Shown here: piece by piece, positions 13,008-23,788 of the stretch
Numbering within the stretch: the first letter of the stretch is position 1
Layout: every line of letters starts with the position of its first letter
Source of the DNA: Lotus japonicus
Lineage: Eukaryota; Streptophyta; Magnoliopsida; Fabales; Fabaceae
Direction of reading: 5' to 3'
Length of the DNA: 64,000 nucleotides
NCBI RefSeq assembly: GCF_012489685.1
Contig: NC_080045.1
Location: 12,611,648-12,675,647, forward strand
The notes under the pieces: model-generated
Databases searched by the model: none
The model's input: only the letters and a program-made list of their open reading frames with translations
Told to the model about the DNA's origin: nothing
Program-made: the position numbers and the translations under genes

Positions 13008-13287
13008 GTTTTTCTCTTTTCAGTCTCTTTAAATATTTTTGGTTCGACTCAACTCAAGTTTCGTTTATGGCTTTTTCTTGTCTTTTGGCAGAACGATACG
13101 CATAGCAAAAGAATTTGGGGTACCCTCCAAAAGAATTTATGTTCGTTTCTTGGCTTTTGCTACTCCAAAACCATTGTTTTCTTCCTTGTACTCTCTGAAA
13201 ACCTTTCAAACTTTCCTGTTTTCTTCTGCAACCTGCCTTTTCTATAGCCACCACTACACCTCCCTTTGCTATATAGCTTTCTCAAAC

Positions 13288-15198
13288 ATGCAAATGATCC
13301 CAGGTGACCCCTTTTCATTATCCACTCCACTCGGAGGGTTTAGCACTCAAGAGCAAAACACAAACCCTAACCCTAAACCTAATGCTCCGACCACCACCAA
13401 GAAGAAGAGAAACCTGCCCGGAACACCAGGTTAGACATCATCATTATTGACAAAATTAAAACTTTAATCTTTTCTACTACTATGAGCTCCCTTTAGATAC
13501 AAAAATAAATATAAAATAGTTATCAGAGTTTTTATGCTAGAAAAAGTACTAAATAAGCTTCGATAATTGCTTTTTAGTCTGCATCTGAACGAACTGATTT
13601 TTCTTCCTCTAATGAACTTTGCATTGTGATTTCTTGATTGCAGATCCAGATGCCGAGGTCATTGCTCTCTCCCCAAAGACCCTCATGGCGACGAACCGCT
13701 TCGTCTGTGAAATATGCAACAAAGGCTTCCAGAGAGACCAGAATCTCCAGCTCCACAGAAGAGGCCACAACCTCCCATGGAAGCTCCGGCAGAGATCCAA
13801 CAAGGAGGTTCGTAAAAAGGTCTACATCTGCCCGGAGAAGACCTGCGTCCACCACGACGCGTCGCGAGCACTCGGCGACCTCACCGGCATCAAGAAGCAC
13901 TTCAGCAGAAAGCACGGTGAGAAGAAGTGGAAGTGTGAGAAGTGCTCCAAGAAATACGCAGTCCAATCAGATTGGAAAGCTCACACCAAAACATGCGGCA
14001 CCAGGGAGTACAAGTGTGACTGTGGCACCCTCTTCTCCAGGCACGTAATTAATACACACAAACACAATCTCCTTAGTTTTCAGCAAATCTTTGCTTTCTT
14101 CTATTGCAAAAGAATAAAAATTAAATGCTTCTTTACATTTCATATTTATGTAACATGTCCGAGGTTTTCTCATTCGTTGTTAGGTTTGTGAATTTAATGC
14201 TGCTTCCTTAATTATTAATGGCGATTGAATTTTTTTGCTTTTTGTTTGGTTTTCATTGAATGATGAACAGAAAGGATAGCTTCATAACACATAGAGCTTT
14301 CTGTGATGCGTTGGCGGAAGAGAGTGCTAGGCTAACCTCAGTTACTTCTTCTACAAATCTGAATTTCAAGGATGAAGATTGTATTTCTTTGATTCCAAAA
14401 AATTTTGATGGCAGCATTCCGCAGTTTGGCCCACACGGGTTTCGCCTGGATTTCAACCACAACAATAACTCTTTGATGGGTGCTGGTGACCAACACCAAC
14501 ATATTAGGCCGAGTTTGTCGCTGTGGTTGAACCAGGCAAACCCTCCTCCTCATCATCCTCACGATGTGGGAGGGATTTTCGTGTCGTCGTCATTGGGTTT
14601 GCCTGAGATTGTGCAAATGCAACAACCACAGGTTCACAATAATGGCATGATTGGGTCTTCATCAATGTTGCCTAATTTTGTTCCTGGTTCGAATTCAAAC
14701 ACTGCAAGCCTTTCACTTTCTGAGGGTCAAAATAAGCAATCAAATTCATCAAAACCTGCTTCTCCTATGTCAGCAACTGCCCTTCTTCAGAAGGCAGCTC
14801 AAATGGGATCCACTAGAAGCTCCAACAACCCTTCCATTTTCAGTGGTAGTTTTGGGGTGATGACCTCATCACCTAACTCCTCTCAAACTACCACTACTCT
14901 CAACAATAATAGCCATAATGGTAATGAGATTAACCAGGTTTTTCAGGCCATGAAGCAACCACAGGATTTTACTTCAAATGGAGGTGAAGCCATAATGGGG
15001 AATAGTGCCAGTTTCAGCTCAATGGCGCATTCATCAAACGCTTATGATCAACTTGTGATGCAAAACAATGGGAAAATGAAGCTCCACCTTTCAAACGCTG
15101 CGGATCATAATTTGACAAGAGATTTTCTTGGCGTGAGTGGAGGAGGAGCTGGTCCTCAATTCCTACCTCAAGAGCTAGCAAAGTTTTTGCATCCATAG
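13288..15198 (+). CDS. IDD: INDETERMINATE-domain (IDD) C2H2 zinc-finger transcription factor
   Basis: Nuclear DNA-binding regulator of the plant IDD family. Exons 13288-13429, 13644-14040 and 14271-15198 join in phase to 488 residues. The second intron starts with GC (CCAG|GCACGT), the only reading that restores FSRKDSF. Start: MQM or the M two codons later; IDD proteins commonly begin MIPGDPFSLST. Visible parts: basic KKKRNLPG (about 38-45), zinc fingers C2H2 at about 67-89 and 108-138, then C2HC fingers at about 143-165 and 170-190, closing with THRAFCDALAEESAR. The tail is Asn/Ser-rich and carries the family C-terminal motifs SATALLQKAAQMGST and TRDFLGV, reported in the family to contact DELLA/SHR-type partners. 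The member (MAGPIE, JACKDAW, IDD4/5 and so on) cannot be settled without a tree. Confidence 0.96.
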
Positions 15199-17199
15199 GT
15201 TCAACAATGGGGTTGAATCAATTCACAGTCAATCAATCAGTGAATTTTTGTTTTTCTGAGAAAAGTTCGTTCATGTCAAGTGTTTGTAAGATATAAATTT
15301 GAAATGGAGGCTTAATGGGATGTTCAATTGGCTCTTGTTGTTGCTTTTAGATCTTCTCATGTAATGTTAAAAGATTTATGTTTTCTTCATAAATATTTCC
15401 ACTTATTTAATATTGAATAAACACAAAATTTTACTCCTTCTCTTCTCCACTAAGAAATGATTTTTTCTCTTTATATTAATTTTAACACAAAGAATATATT
15501 TTAAATTAATAATATCTACTCAAGGTTAGTCGTTAAAACATGAGATTAATACGAGATTATGCAAACCCTTAGATTAGATGTATGTGAACTTTGCTTCCCT
15601 GCCATTGCATTTTTCTAAATTTACTGCAATCACAAATATTATAGATGTCTGATTAATACTAAATGGTTCAAATTTAAAACCAAATTTCAAATGTATAATC
15701 ATCAATGACTATATTAAATTTAAGATGAATCTTGATTAAGTAAATTACTGTGCAGCTAGCAAATCTAAATTCTGTTTTGGGAGCAGGGGGACCATTTTAT
15801 AACTCGTTTTGTGAGCGGTTCAGAACGCAGTGTGGGGACCCACTGCATGAACTCATGCATGTTATCCTACCTGTTATTGTTGTTTTATCTCTTGTCATAG
15901 CATTGTTATCGTTTTTTGCCTTTCCTTCCTTGAGATAAACGAAGGGATCAGACATAAAATAAAATAATCATAAAGTTCAATTAGAAAGACACTGATGAGA
16001 ATTCTTTGTGAAATGCTGAAAACTACATGTTAACTATTACCGTTGACCGTCAAAAACCGGCTCCTTCAATTTCTCAGCTACCATGGTGACTTAATTAATC
16101 AGAAAAAAGAAAAGATAGTAATATTATTAAGTTGCAATGTTAATTGACCCAATTTGATTCCTTTTGGATGTGTTTTTCTAAAAATAATTCAGGGGAGTTT
16201 CAGGATAAGAAGTGCTGCATGCAGCATAGTACTAGTACTAGTTATAATGTAGCAAGAATCTAGCTAGGTGGCAGAGTAGCTATTTTGGTAGACCCTGATT
16301 CCCTTGTAACTGTGGCAAGGTGAAGTGTGCAGCTAACTAAGAAGGGTTAAACAGTGAAAGTGGCCTTCAAGCCGTTGGATGTGTCAAGTTGACAGTAGCT
16401 ACAGCTAAGTGTAATTAGAATCTGAGCTCCAATCAATATATATGAGTGAATGGTCAAATTCATGGCTGAAAGTGTTGACACCGGTAAGTTCGTCTGAATT
16501 TAGGAAATATTTTTTACGGTACTTGATTGTGTACAATATCAATTAAATTAATTCTTGTGATTAAATAGAAAGGCGGTCAAATTAATTTTCTTAATTAAGA
16601 TTTTATAGAATTAGAAACCGCAAATTTAAATATATTTTCTTCTTCTAGTGACGAACTTGTATGCATCCAACCATTTCAACGACCAATTTGATCATTCACT
16701 CCGTGTGTATATGGATAGCGTTATAGCTAGCTGCTGGTCAAACACGTTTGACTCCCTATCTGGAATGAGGATTGACACTTCATTGCTTGACAGTTTGTGG
16801 TTGCTGCCTGCAACCTCTCTCTGTACAATAACTTTAAAATAAGTGTGTCCTTGACTGCTTCCAAAAGTTGGTCCGAAAACTATGCAAATATCCTTGTAAC
16901 ACCAAGAATCATTACGAATGCTTTACTCATCCATGTTGTGCAATGGACAACCCGACATTACTATCAGAGCAATAAACAGGCCAGGTCTACTTTCAAGGAA
17001 AAACAACATCTTGAAGAAACTGAAAATAAAATTTGGCGATAAATTAGAATCATATTTTGAGTTTGAGTTTGAAATATTTTTGAGTCAATTACATTGAAAT
17101 TGTATATGTTTCGGTTGGCCCAAAATGCTATAGGCTCAATATTGTCTAAATGTTGCTTGAAGGATCCACAAGAGTTCATGTTAGTCAGCTGAGATGGCT
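15199..17199. other. 3' flank of IDD gene and intergenic DNA
   Basis: AATAAA-like signals follow the stop (about 15390-15420). The rest is AT-rich with no recognised gene. The short frame at 15750-15938 begins with a non-ATG codon and has no family match that I know. Confidence 0.5.
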
Positions 17200-18091
17200 A
17201 ACATGAAGTCCTCTTAATTGGACAATTGTTGTGATGCGATTCGTTGGACAGAGGCGCCTAATGGTTGCTATTCGACTAGTTCTGTGTATGCCTTTTTATC
17301 TGGTGCCCCTCAGCACACCCGTGGAGTTTGGAGAGTTATTTGAAAACTTAAAGTGCTGGAGAAAATCAGGTTTATCCTTTGACTCGTTAAGAAGGAGGTG
17401 TTGCCTTCCAATGAGAAACTGTTTATGAATCACCTCAGTCCCCAAACTCTTTGTCCTCGTTGCCTTGAAGGACCTTGATCACATCTTTCGTCACTGCCCC
17501 ATGGCCCATCAACTTTGGCTCCACTTTGGAACGTCGCTTCCCTCTTTGGATGCACCGGCTCATTTCCAGACATGGCATGATCGTATCCTACGGCGACAAA
17601 ATATTATGGCTTGTTCTGGATTATTAGAGCTGGAGATTATGGCCCTCTGTTTCTGACTCGCATTCTTCGTCGTTCGACAAGGTTGTGCCAGCTACTAAAT
17701 GCAGAGTTTTGGTAGATGGTAGTTGGAACCCGAACACATCTCGTATGGTTGTAGTGCAATTATGAAGAATGCCCATGGGCCATGGCTTCTGGATCTTTGG
17801 TGTCGCCTCTAGTTTTGAAGGAGGTAACACGTTTCTTGCTGAGCTTCTAGCTGTAGAGCTGGGTCTGCGACATGCCTAAGTTCAAGGTCCACTTTGATGT
17901 TTCAACGTTCTGTGCCCGAGCAACGGTGCCCCACATTCGTGCCTTGCTTGAGATGGACTGGCATGATGACATGTGTCTTATCCCCAGGGAGAAGAACAAT
18001 GCTTCTGATTTTATGTCTCGAGATGGACTGACACGTTGATGTGTTAGGCTAGTCTCTTGCTCTGTTTAATTTTTCTCTTGTAACAAAAAAA
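17200..18091 (+). pseudogene. 3' end of a decayed LINE (L1-type) retrotransposon
   Basis: In shifting frames the + strand encodes the zinc-binding reverse-transcriptase tail (VYAFLSG, KLKVLEKIRFILWLV, LCPRCLEGPDHIFRHCPMA with its CxxC...HxxxC pattern, then LWLHF) and an RNase H remnant (VLVDGSWNP with the first catalytic Asp, FLAELLAVELGLRHA with the Glu, LIPREKNNASDFMSRDG). Several frameshifts and stops disable it. It ends in CTCTTGTAACAAAAAAAAA at about 18088, the poly(A) tail. The 5' part of the element is absent. Confidence 0.85.
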
Positions 18092-18887
18092 AAGTTCAAA
18101 GTAAAAAAAATTATATTTAATGCACGTGGTAGATTTTATTTAGTTTTAAAAATAATAAAATGTTAATTCTTTCTTTTCTTATTTTTTGATATTTTATTAA
18201 ATTAGATTAGAGGAAGTTCTTTAAATTAAATAAATTCAGACTGATATTTCAATTTTTATAAGTTAAAACAAACATTATGTTAAACTGATCAAAAGATATA
18301 GGGTTATCCTCCAACGGTGGATGGGTGGGTGGCTGGGTGCCCTCTGTGGGTAGGGCCAACAGAATTCTTGAAAATACACAAAAAGAGAGCACATAAATCT
18401 AAAGAAAAGGTAAAACCCTTTTTCTTGGGCTTGGCTAATGAGATTTCAACTTTTTATTGGTATTGTCACAGCCAGCTTTTTGAGACCTCACTTGGTCCTA
18501 GCAATTTCTTTGAAGTTTGAACTCCGTTTCCTAACAATAATTCTACTGCTGGGCCTATGTTTTTGTTTTTTTTTTTGTTTTTTTTTAACAGATAGAAATT
18601 GAGGATTATTATACTTCTCTTGTTTCTATCCACTTGGCATGAAAAAAAAAACAAGGGTTATTGAACAAAAAATAAAATAAAATAAGAGTTTTAATCCATT
18701 CACACTTCTTCATTTCATTTCCTTTAACTTTTTTACCTTATCACATCATTTATCAAATATTTCATTTATCTTTTTTCTCTTCTTCTCTCTCATTTGTGTG
18801 AGTGTTTGGATCATCTCTAGTGACATGATAAATCAAGTGAGATATTGTGTCTATCTTTCTTAGTAAATATTCAAAGGGTCTCTCATA

Positions 18888-19181
18888 CTCCTATGGTTCT
18901 TAATATAAGAACTAAATTAAAGGTATATCTGGACCCTTTTTTTAAGAACTAACTTGAAGTTCATGGTACATTAATTTTTTTTACAAGGACACTCTTATTT
19001 AATTGAATTTTTTTCCACTCACACGAGAATTAATGGTGAATATAAATTAATAAAGTGGGTTATGGGCAATTTTTGAAAGTTAATAAAATTTGACAACAAA
19101 TTTAATGTAATTGACTAAATTAACTAAACTTCTTAAGGGGGTTTGAAGTACCTGTTTGATTCCTATATTAAGGATTGGAGG
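18888..19181. mobile_element. Degenerate Stowaway-type MITE
   Basis: CTCCTATGGTTCTTAATATA on the left is the inverse of TATATTAAGGATTGGAG on the right. The interior (GAACTAACTTGAAGTTCATGG) matches MITE halves at 35840 and 45137. Between 18092 and 18887 I see only AT-rich intergenic DNA. Confidence 0.6.
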
Positions 19182-19317
19182 AAATATTTAATACACTTTT
19201 TTTTTGAATGTAATATTTAATACATTGAAGAGAGAGATAGAAGAATAACCTCCGCATGAAGGTAAATACAAGAGTTTTCACATGATAAGATTTTGATCTA
19301 ACTGTAAATAGGTATGT

Positions 19318-19431
19318 CACTGTAGGATAGCTCAAGTGGTAGGAGCTGTGGGACATATGAGTTGGGTAGGGGGGAAGTACAAGGATCGATTTCTGACGGG
19401 TGCAATTTATCTTTACAATGTAAAAAAAAAA
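19318..19431 (+). mobile_element. tRNA-derived SINE (GATAGCTCAAGTGGTAGGAG family), copy 1
   Basis: Box A GATAGCTCAAGTGGTAGGAG and box B-like GGATCGATTTC, then GGTGCAATTTATCTTTACAA and an A-tract. Copies 2 and 3 are at 30340 and 55151, all on +. The second half does not fold as a tRNA. Confidence 0.7.
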
Positions 19432-19822
19432 CTGTGAATGAGTATTTAAGTCTTAATTTCTTGTGTTGCAGCACTGTTTAGTTGTGTAGCATAGTATTTT
19501 TTTTTTTAAATAGCATAATATTGTTTATATGGAGTTAGTTTGTTGATGTAAGTGGTTTAGTACCTCTAGTGCCTTTGATTTAATCATCCTTGACAAAAAA
19601 TAGTCATAATTTCTAAATAAAAAATTAATAACTTTAGAGGAGGGATCCATTAACTTTAAGAGTCAATTAAAAAACCTACTCCCAATCTCAACCGTTTGAT
19701 TATATTAAAATATAACAGCTGGGATTAAAAGATAATCATCCCTCACGTGACCTATTCTACTCACTGTGGTATGTATACATGCTTCCTGGGCCGGCCGCAC
19801 CCCCCATGCCAGCAATTACGTA

Positions 19823-20408
19823 GATACAAACCTTGAAAGATTTGAGGAAGAAGGGATGCCCACGGGGAAGGTTGCGTCCATTTTCAATAATGGTGAGTCT
19901 TCCTTCAAAGATAGAGATTGCTGGAATCATATTATAAATCTTAGAAGGAAGAATTTAGATGTTGGAGATGTTCAAGCTGTTTTCAATTATTGTAAAGGAA
20001 AACAGGTTGAAAATTCTAACTTTTTCTTTCAAATTCAATGCGATGAAGATTCTCAAATGGTAAATTTTTTCTGGGTAGATGCAAGATCAAGATGCATACT
20101 AGCAACTTGGTGATGTCATAACTTTTGATACCACGTACAAAACTAACAAGTATAGTATGCCTTTTGCCCCATATACTGGATTGAATAATCACTACCAGCC
20201 AATTTTATTCGGTTGTACTTTATTGCAAGATGAGACAGAGGCTTCATTTACATGGTTGTTTGAAACTTGACAACAGGCAATGGATGGTAAAAAAACCTAT
20301 ATCTATCATAACTGATCAGGATTTGGCTATGAAAGCTGCTTTGGCAAAAGTATTTCCTGAAACTCGTCATCGCCTTTGTTTGTGGAACATCAGAAAGAAG
20401 TTTCCTTT
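19823..20408 (+). pseudogene. FAR1-type transposase fragment, left arm of a palindrome
   Basis: The + strand encodes, with frameshifts, the middle of a FAR1/MULE transposase: EGMPTGKVASIFN, then a frame break near 20095, then VITFDTTYKTNKYSMPFAP (first DDE aspartate region) and TDQDLAMKAALAKVFPETRH followed by RLCLWNIRKKFP. The same segment is repeated inverted at 20425-21003. It lacks the N-terminal DNA-binding part and the C-terminal SWIM finger, so it is not functional. Confidence 0.85.
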
Positions 20409-20424
20409 GGTTCGGGTTTACGGT

Positions 20425-21564
20425 AAAGGAAACTTCTTTCTGATGTTCCCCAAACAAAGGCGACAACGAGTTTCAGGAAATACTTTTGCCAAAGTAGATT
20501 TCATAGCCAAATCCTGATCAGTTATGATAGATATAGGTTTTTTACCATCCATTGCCTCTAGCCAAGTTTCAAACAATCATGTAAAAGAAGCATCTGTCTC
20601 ATCTTGCAATAAAGCACAACCGAATAAAGTTGTCTGGTAGTGATTATTCAATCCAATAAATGGGGCAAAAGGCATACTATACTTGTTAGTTTTGTACGTG
20701 GTATCAAAAGTTATGACATCACCAAATTGCTGGTATCCTAATCTTGATCTTGCATCTACCAGAAAAAATTTATCATTTGAGAATCTTCATCGCATTGAAT
20801 TTGAAAGAAAAAGTTAGAATTTTCAACCTGTTTTCGTTTACAATAATTGAAAACAGCTTGAGCATCTCCAACATCTAAATTCTTCCTTCAAAGATTTCTA
20901 ATATGATTCCAACAATCTCTATCTCTAAAGACTCACTACTATTGAAAATGGACGCAACCTTCCCCGTGGGCATCCCTTCTTTCTCAAAATTTTCAACAAG
21001 GCTCTTTGCAGCAACACTCATCTTTTTATGAGACCTCAAGTAAGACACATTTTTGGGGCTAACCATGACATGATTATGATCATCGTTAAAAGATTTTATA
21101 ATCCAATTACCTCTTATCGTGCCTCTTGAAAGTTGAAACAATAAGAGAAGCTTGATAGTCAGTTCGAGATGTCGAACACTTTCTTTTACTTTGACCCTTA
21201 CTCGCATGAACTTCTTCATTACCACAACTTTTCACTTTGTATCTACCTTCTCTACAACATACCAAAACTGCTCTTTTTGGTTTAGTTGAACGCATATGCG
21301 TACTCCGAAACCTCTATTCATAGCAAATGAATTGTAGAAGTCTCTAACCATTTCAATTGTCTCAAACTCCATTCCAATAGAAGGCTTGGCACTAAGACCA
21401 TCACATACATGAGGATCATTGAGGATAATATTTTCATTACTTATTTCTGTTTCTCCGAACACATTGTCATCTGCTTCAAGGTCTTGTAATGCACAATCAT
21501 TAGAAGTTGTAGCATTGACATCCATTTTAGTTCTAGAAATATTTTTTTTTAAATGAAAACACAA
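20425..21564 (-). pseudogene. FAR1-related transposase gene, 5' two-thirds, broken
   Basis: Reading leftwards from about 21522: an acidic leader, then the FAR1 DNA-binding start (GMEFETIEMVRDFYNSFAMN, RGFGVR), a frame change near 21232 to VCCREGRYKVKSCGNEE and RKCSTSRTDYQASLIVS, another to RGTIRGNWIIKSFNDDHNHV (the His-x-His zinc ligands), then KVASIFN and the DDE-domain part shared with the left arm. At least three frame breaks. The gene stops at the palindrome centre, so the second half of the catalytic domain is missing. FAR1/FHY3 proteins are domesticated relatives; this copy looks like the transposon form. Confidence 0.85.
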
Positions 21565-22098
21565 TAAAAGAGATTAAATCATTTTAAAGAAGTAACAAGA
21601 GTGTATGAGATCTAGCAAACACATCATACCCATTAAATAAAACAATCAACATGATAATTATGTTATGCCTTTTGACAGGGAAACGAGAGTGTATGAGATC
21701 AGAGGTATGCAATCCATAAAGAAAGCAAGGGAAATTTCCAATGGAAATTGAAAAAAAGAAAGAAAAAAAAAACTGATGAACAAGCAAATTGAAACCCCAA
21801 TTCCATGCACAATAAGTCATGCACTTGAACCCTCAAACCCACAGCCAAATGAGCAAACGAACAAATTAAATCAAGCAGCAGCACCACCCACACGGGTTTA
21901 ATATTGCAGAGTGACTTACATGAATCAATTGATTGTCAAGGATTCATTCAAGTCAAAGGTATAAAATACTGAGAGATAGAATCACTAATTCTTGCACCCT
22001 CTCCACAAATAGAATCACTCTGTATAATGTAAATTCTGAGATGATGAAGAAATACCTTAAGAGGAGAAGAGGCACTGAGAAAACTTGTTTCGTTATAT

Positions 22099-22299
22099 CA
22101 CGGCCGGCCTAAGGGTCAAGCAACCAAAGCAAGAGCTTTAGGCCTAAAAAAAATAAATTTACTAAGTAAAAAAGGCCTCCAAATTTTTTTTACTAAGCAA
22201 AAAAAGGCCCCAAAAATTTTAATAAATAAATATATTTTAGGTAAATAGGCCTCACTTTAAAATTTGTTTTAGGCCTCGTTTAGTGTTGGGCCGGCCTTG
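22099..22299. mobile_element. Short hAT-like element with GGCCGGCC ends
   Basis: Ends CACGGCCGGCCTAAGG and inverse CAAGGCCGGCCCAACAC. Flanks CGTTATAT (22091-22098) and CGTTATTA (22300-22307) match at 6 of 8 positions, consistent with an old 8-bp hAT duplication. Interior is AGGCCT/AAAA-rich, non-coding. A related left end is at 36533. Confidence 0.6.
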
Positions 22300-22385
22300 C
22301 GTTATTATTTTAATATAATCAAACGGTTGAGATTGGGAGTAGGTTTTTTAATTAACTGTGGAGTTGGAGTTAACAAATCCCTCGT

Positions 22386-23788
22386 CATTTTATATAACTC
22401 CCATTTTGACAATATATTCATTAATTATATCTACTCCCCTTTTGTCCTTAATAGAAAGGATTTTTTTTTGGTACAAGGGAAGAAAATAATAAAAAGGAAA
22501 TAAAAGAGAGTCTCTTGTGTTGCTTCTGAAGAAAACTTTCATGTACTGCATTCCTACATTAATTTTTTTTTTCTCAATTGCTTGTCTGAAATCATGGTGA
22601 CTCTCAGTAGGAGATACAAATGATGTTTAATCCTTTTCCTTAATTTCCAGAGCTTGTTGGTGTTGGTGTTGGCTTCAAAATTCTCTTCATGCTTGTTATA
22701 ATTCTTCCTTTCATCTCAAGATAAACCACATACGTTTTAGAAATTTTTAGGATAAGCTTTCAATGTTGCATATAGAACACGACTTTTAGATTTTCAAGGT
22801 ATAGCAAGTAATCACACTTACAATTACAGATTCGGTTCTACCAAGAATTACAATTCATGATGCTTCTTTGGTGGCTTCCCAAATAGACAATCAAATTATT
22901 TCTCAAAGAAATGCATCATGCTTACACAGGACTATGTAGACCTCAAGGAATCTATAGAAAGATATATATGTACATCAATCACATAAATCAAAACAGTAGT
23001 CTCTGACTCAGAATTCTCTTCATGTGTCCAAGGAGTGAGTCCTTAGAAATGGAAAAAAGATCAATTTTGTCTGACATAAAAACTAAAAAGATACTTCTCT
23101 TTGTCAAGAGAGATTGGGTTAAGGCATCAAGCCAAACCAAATAGTACATACAAAGCAAATGGTAATCAAACCTTAACTAAGAGCAATACATCTCAGCACC
23201 GCAAATACTCGAAAAAATTCAAGCTCGCTTACTCTAATCAACTTCAACATCACATACCAGGAAAAGAAAAAAACACATTCAGATCAGGATGCTTCCAAGC
23301 CTCCACTTTTGATTCTAACTTCAACATCTTTTTTGTCTCGTAGGATGGCCTGAGACAACCATTTAGCTAAGATCGAGAAGGAACTAGTTACTAGATATCT
23401 AGAATAAGAATGCAGGATGATGTCTAGATGAGAAACCCTTCTTTTCCATGTTTAGAACCACTATAAGCGTCTAACTCTGTCCCAACTTTATGGAAATGCA
23501 TGGAGGCCTTCGACTAGATCCGTTGCAAAGAAATTTCACACTACAAGATTCCTTACCATCTACAGATGTTAAACTTGACTACATTGTGAATTTGTTTTTG
23601 TTTCCACCATTGACTGCATGAGGTCTAACTTAAGCATAGGTCTCATGTTCGAGGGGTTAAACGATTAATGTCAACTCACAAATGCTCAATGTGCTCAAAC
23701 TTGACTATATACAATATATACTTATATCTACAGCTAGAGAAAAGTTTATGAGGACAGTTTTCAAGCAAAATCTTGAATAAGTGTTCTA
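22386..23788. other. Intergenic, 3' flank of RING-CH gene
   Basis: No gene recognised. Sequence composition near 22800-23700 is less AT-biased and may include the 3' untranslated region of the minus-strand gene that stops at 23789. Confidence 0.5.

Larger units (their letters stand above)
19640..22385. mobile_element. Mutator/FAR1-type DNA transposon remnant
   Basis: Inverted termini: 19640-19715 and the inverse of 22306-22385 share AATTAAAAAACCTACTCCCA and continue through CAACCGTTTGATTATATTA. Between them lie FAR1-related transposase sequences on both strands. A 201-bp hAT-like element sits at the inner edge of the right terminus. No clear 9-bp target duplication was found. Mutator/FAR1 assignment rests on the encoded domains. 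Confidence 0.7.

Noticed and set aside
14041..14050. GT donor at 14045 for IDD intron 2
   Set aside because: Joining this donor to the acceptor at 14270 gives a stop within three codons and loses the conserved FSRKDSF.
15750..15938. 62-codon frame with a hydrophobic end
   Set aside because: No ATG start, no recognised family, and AT-rich intergenic context.
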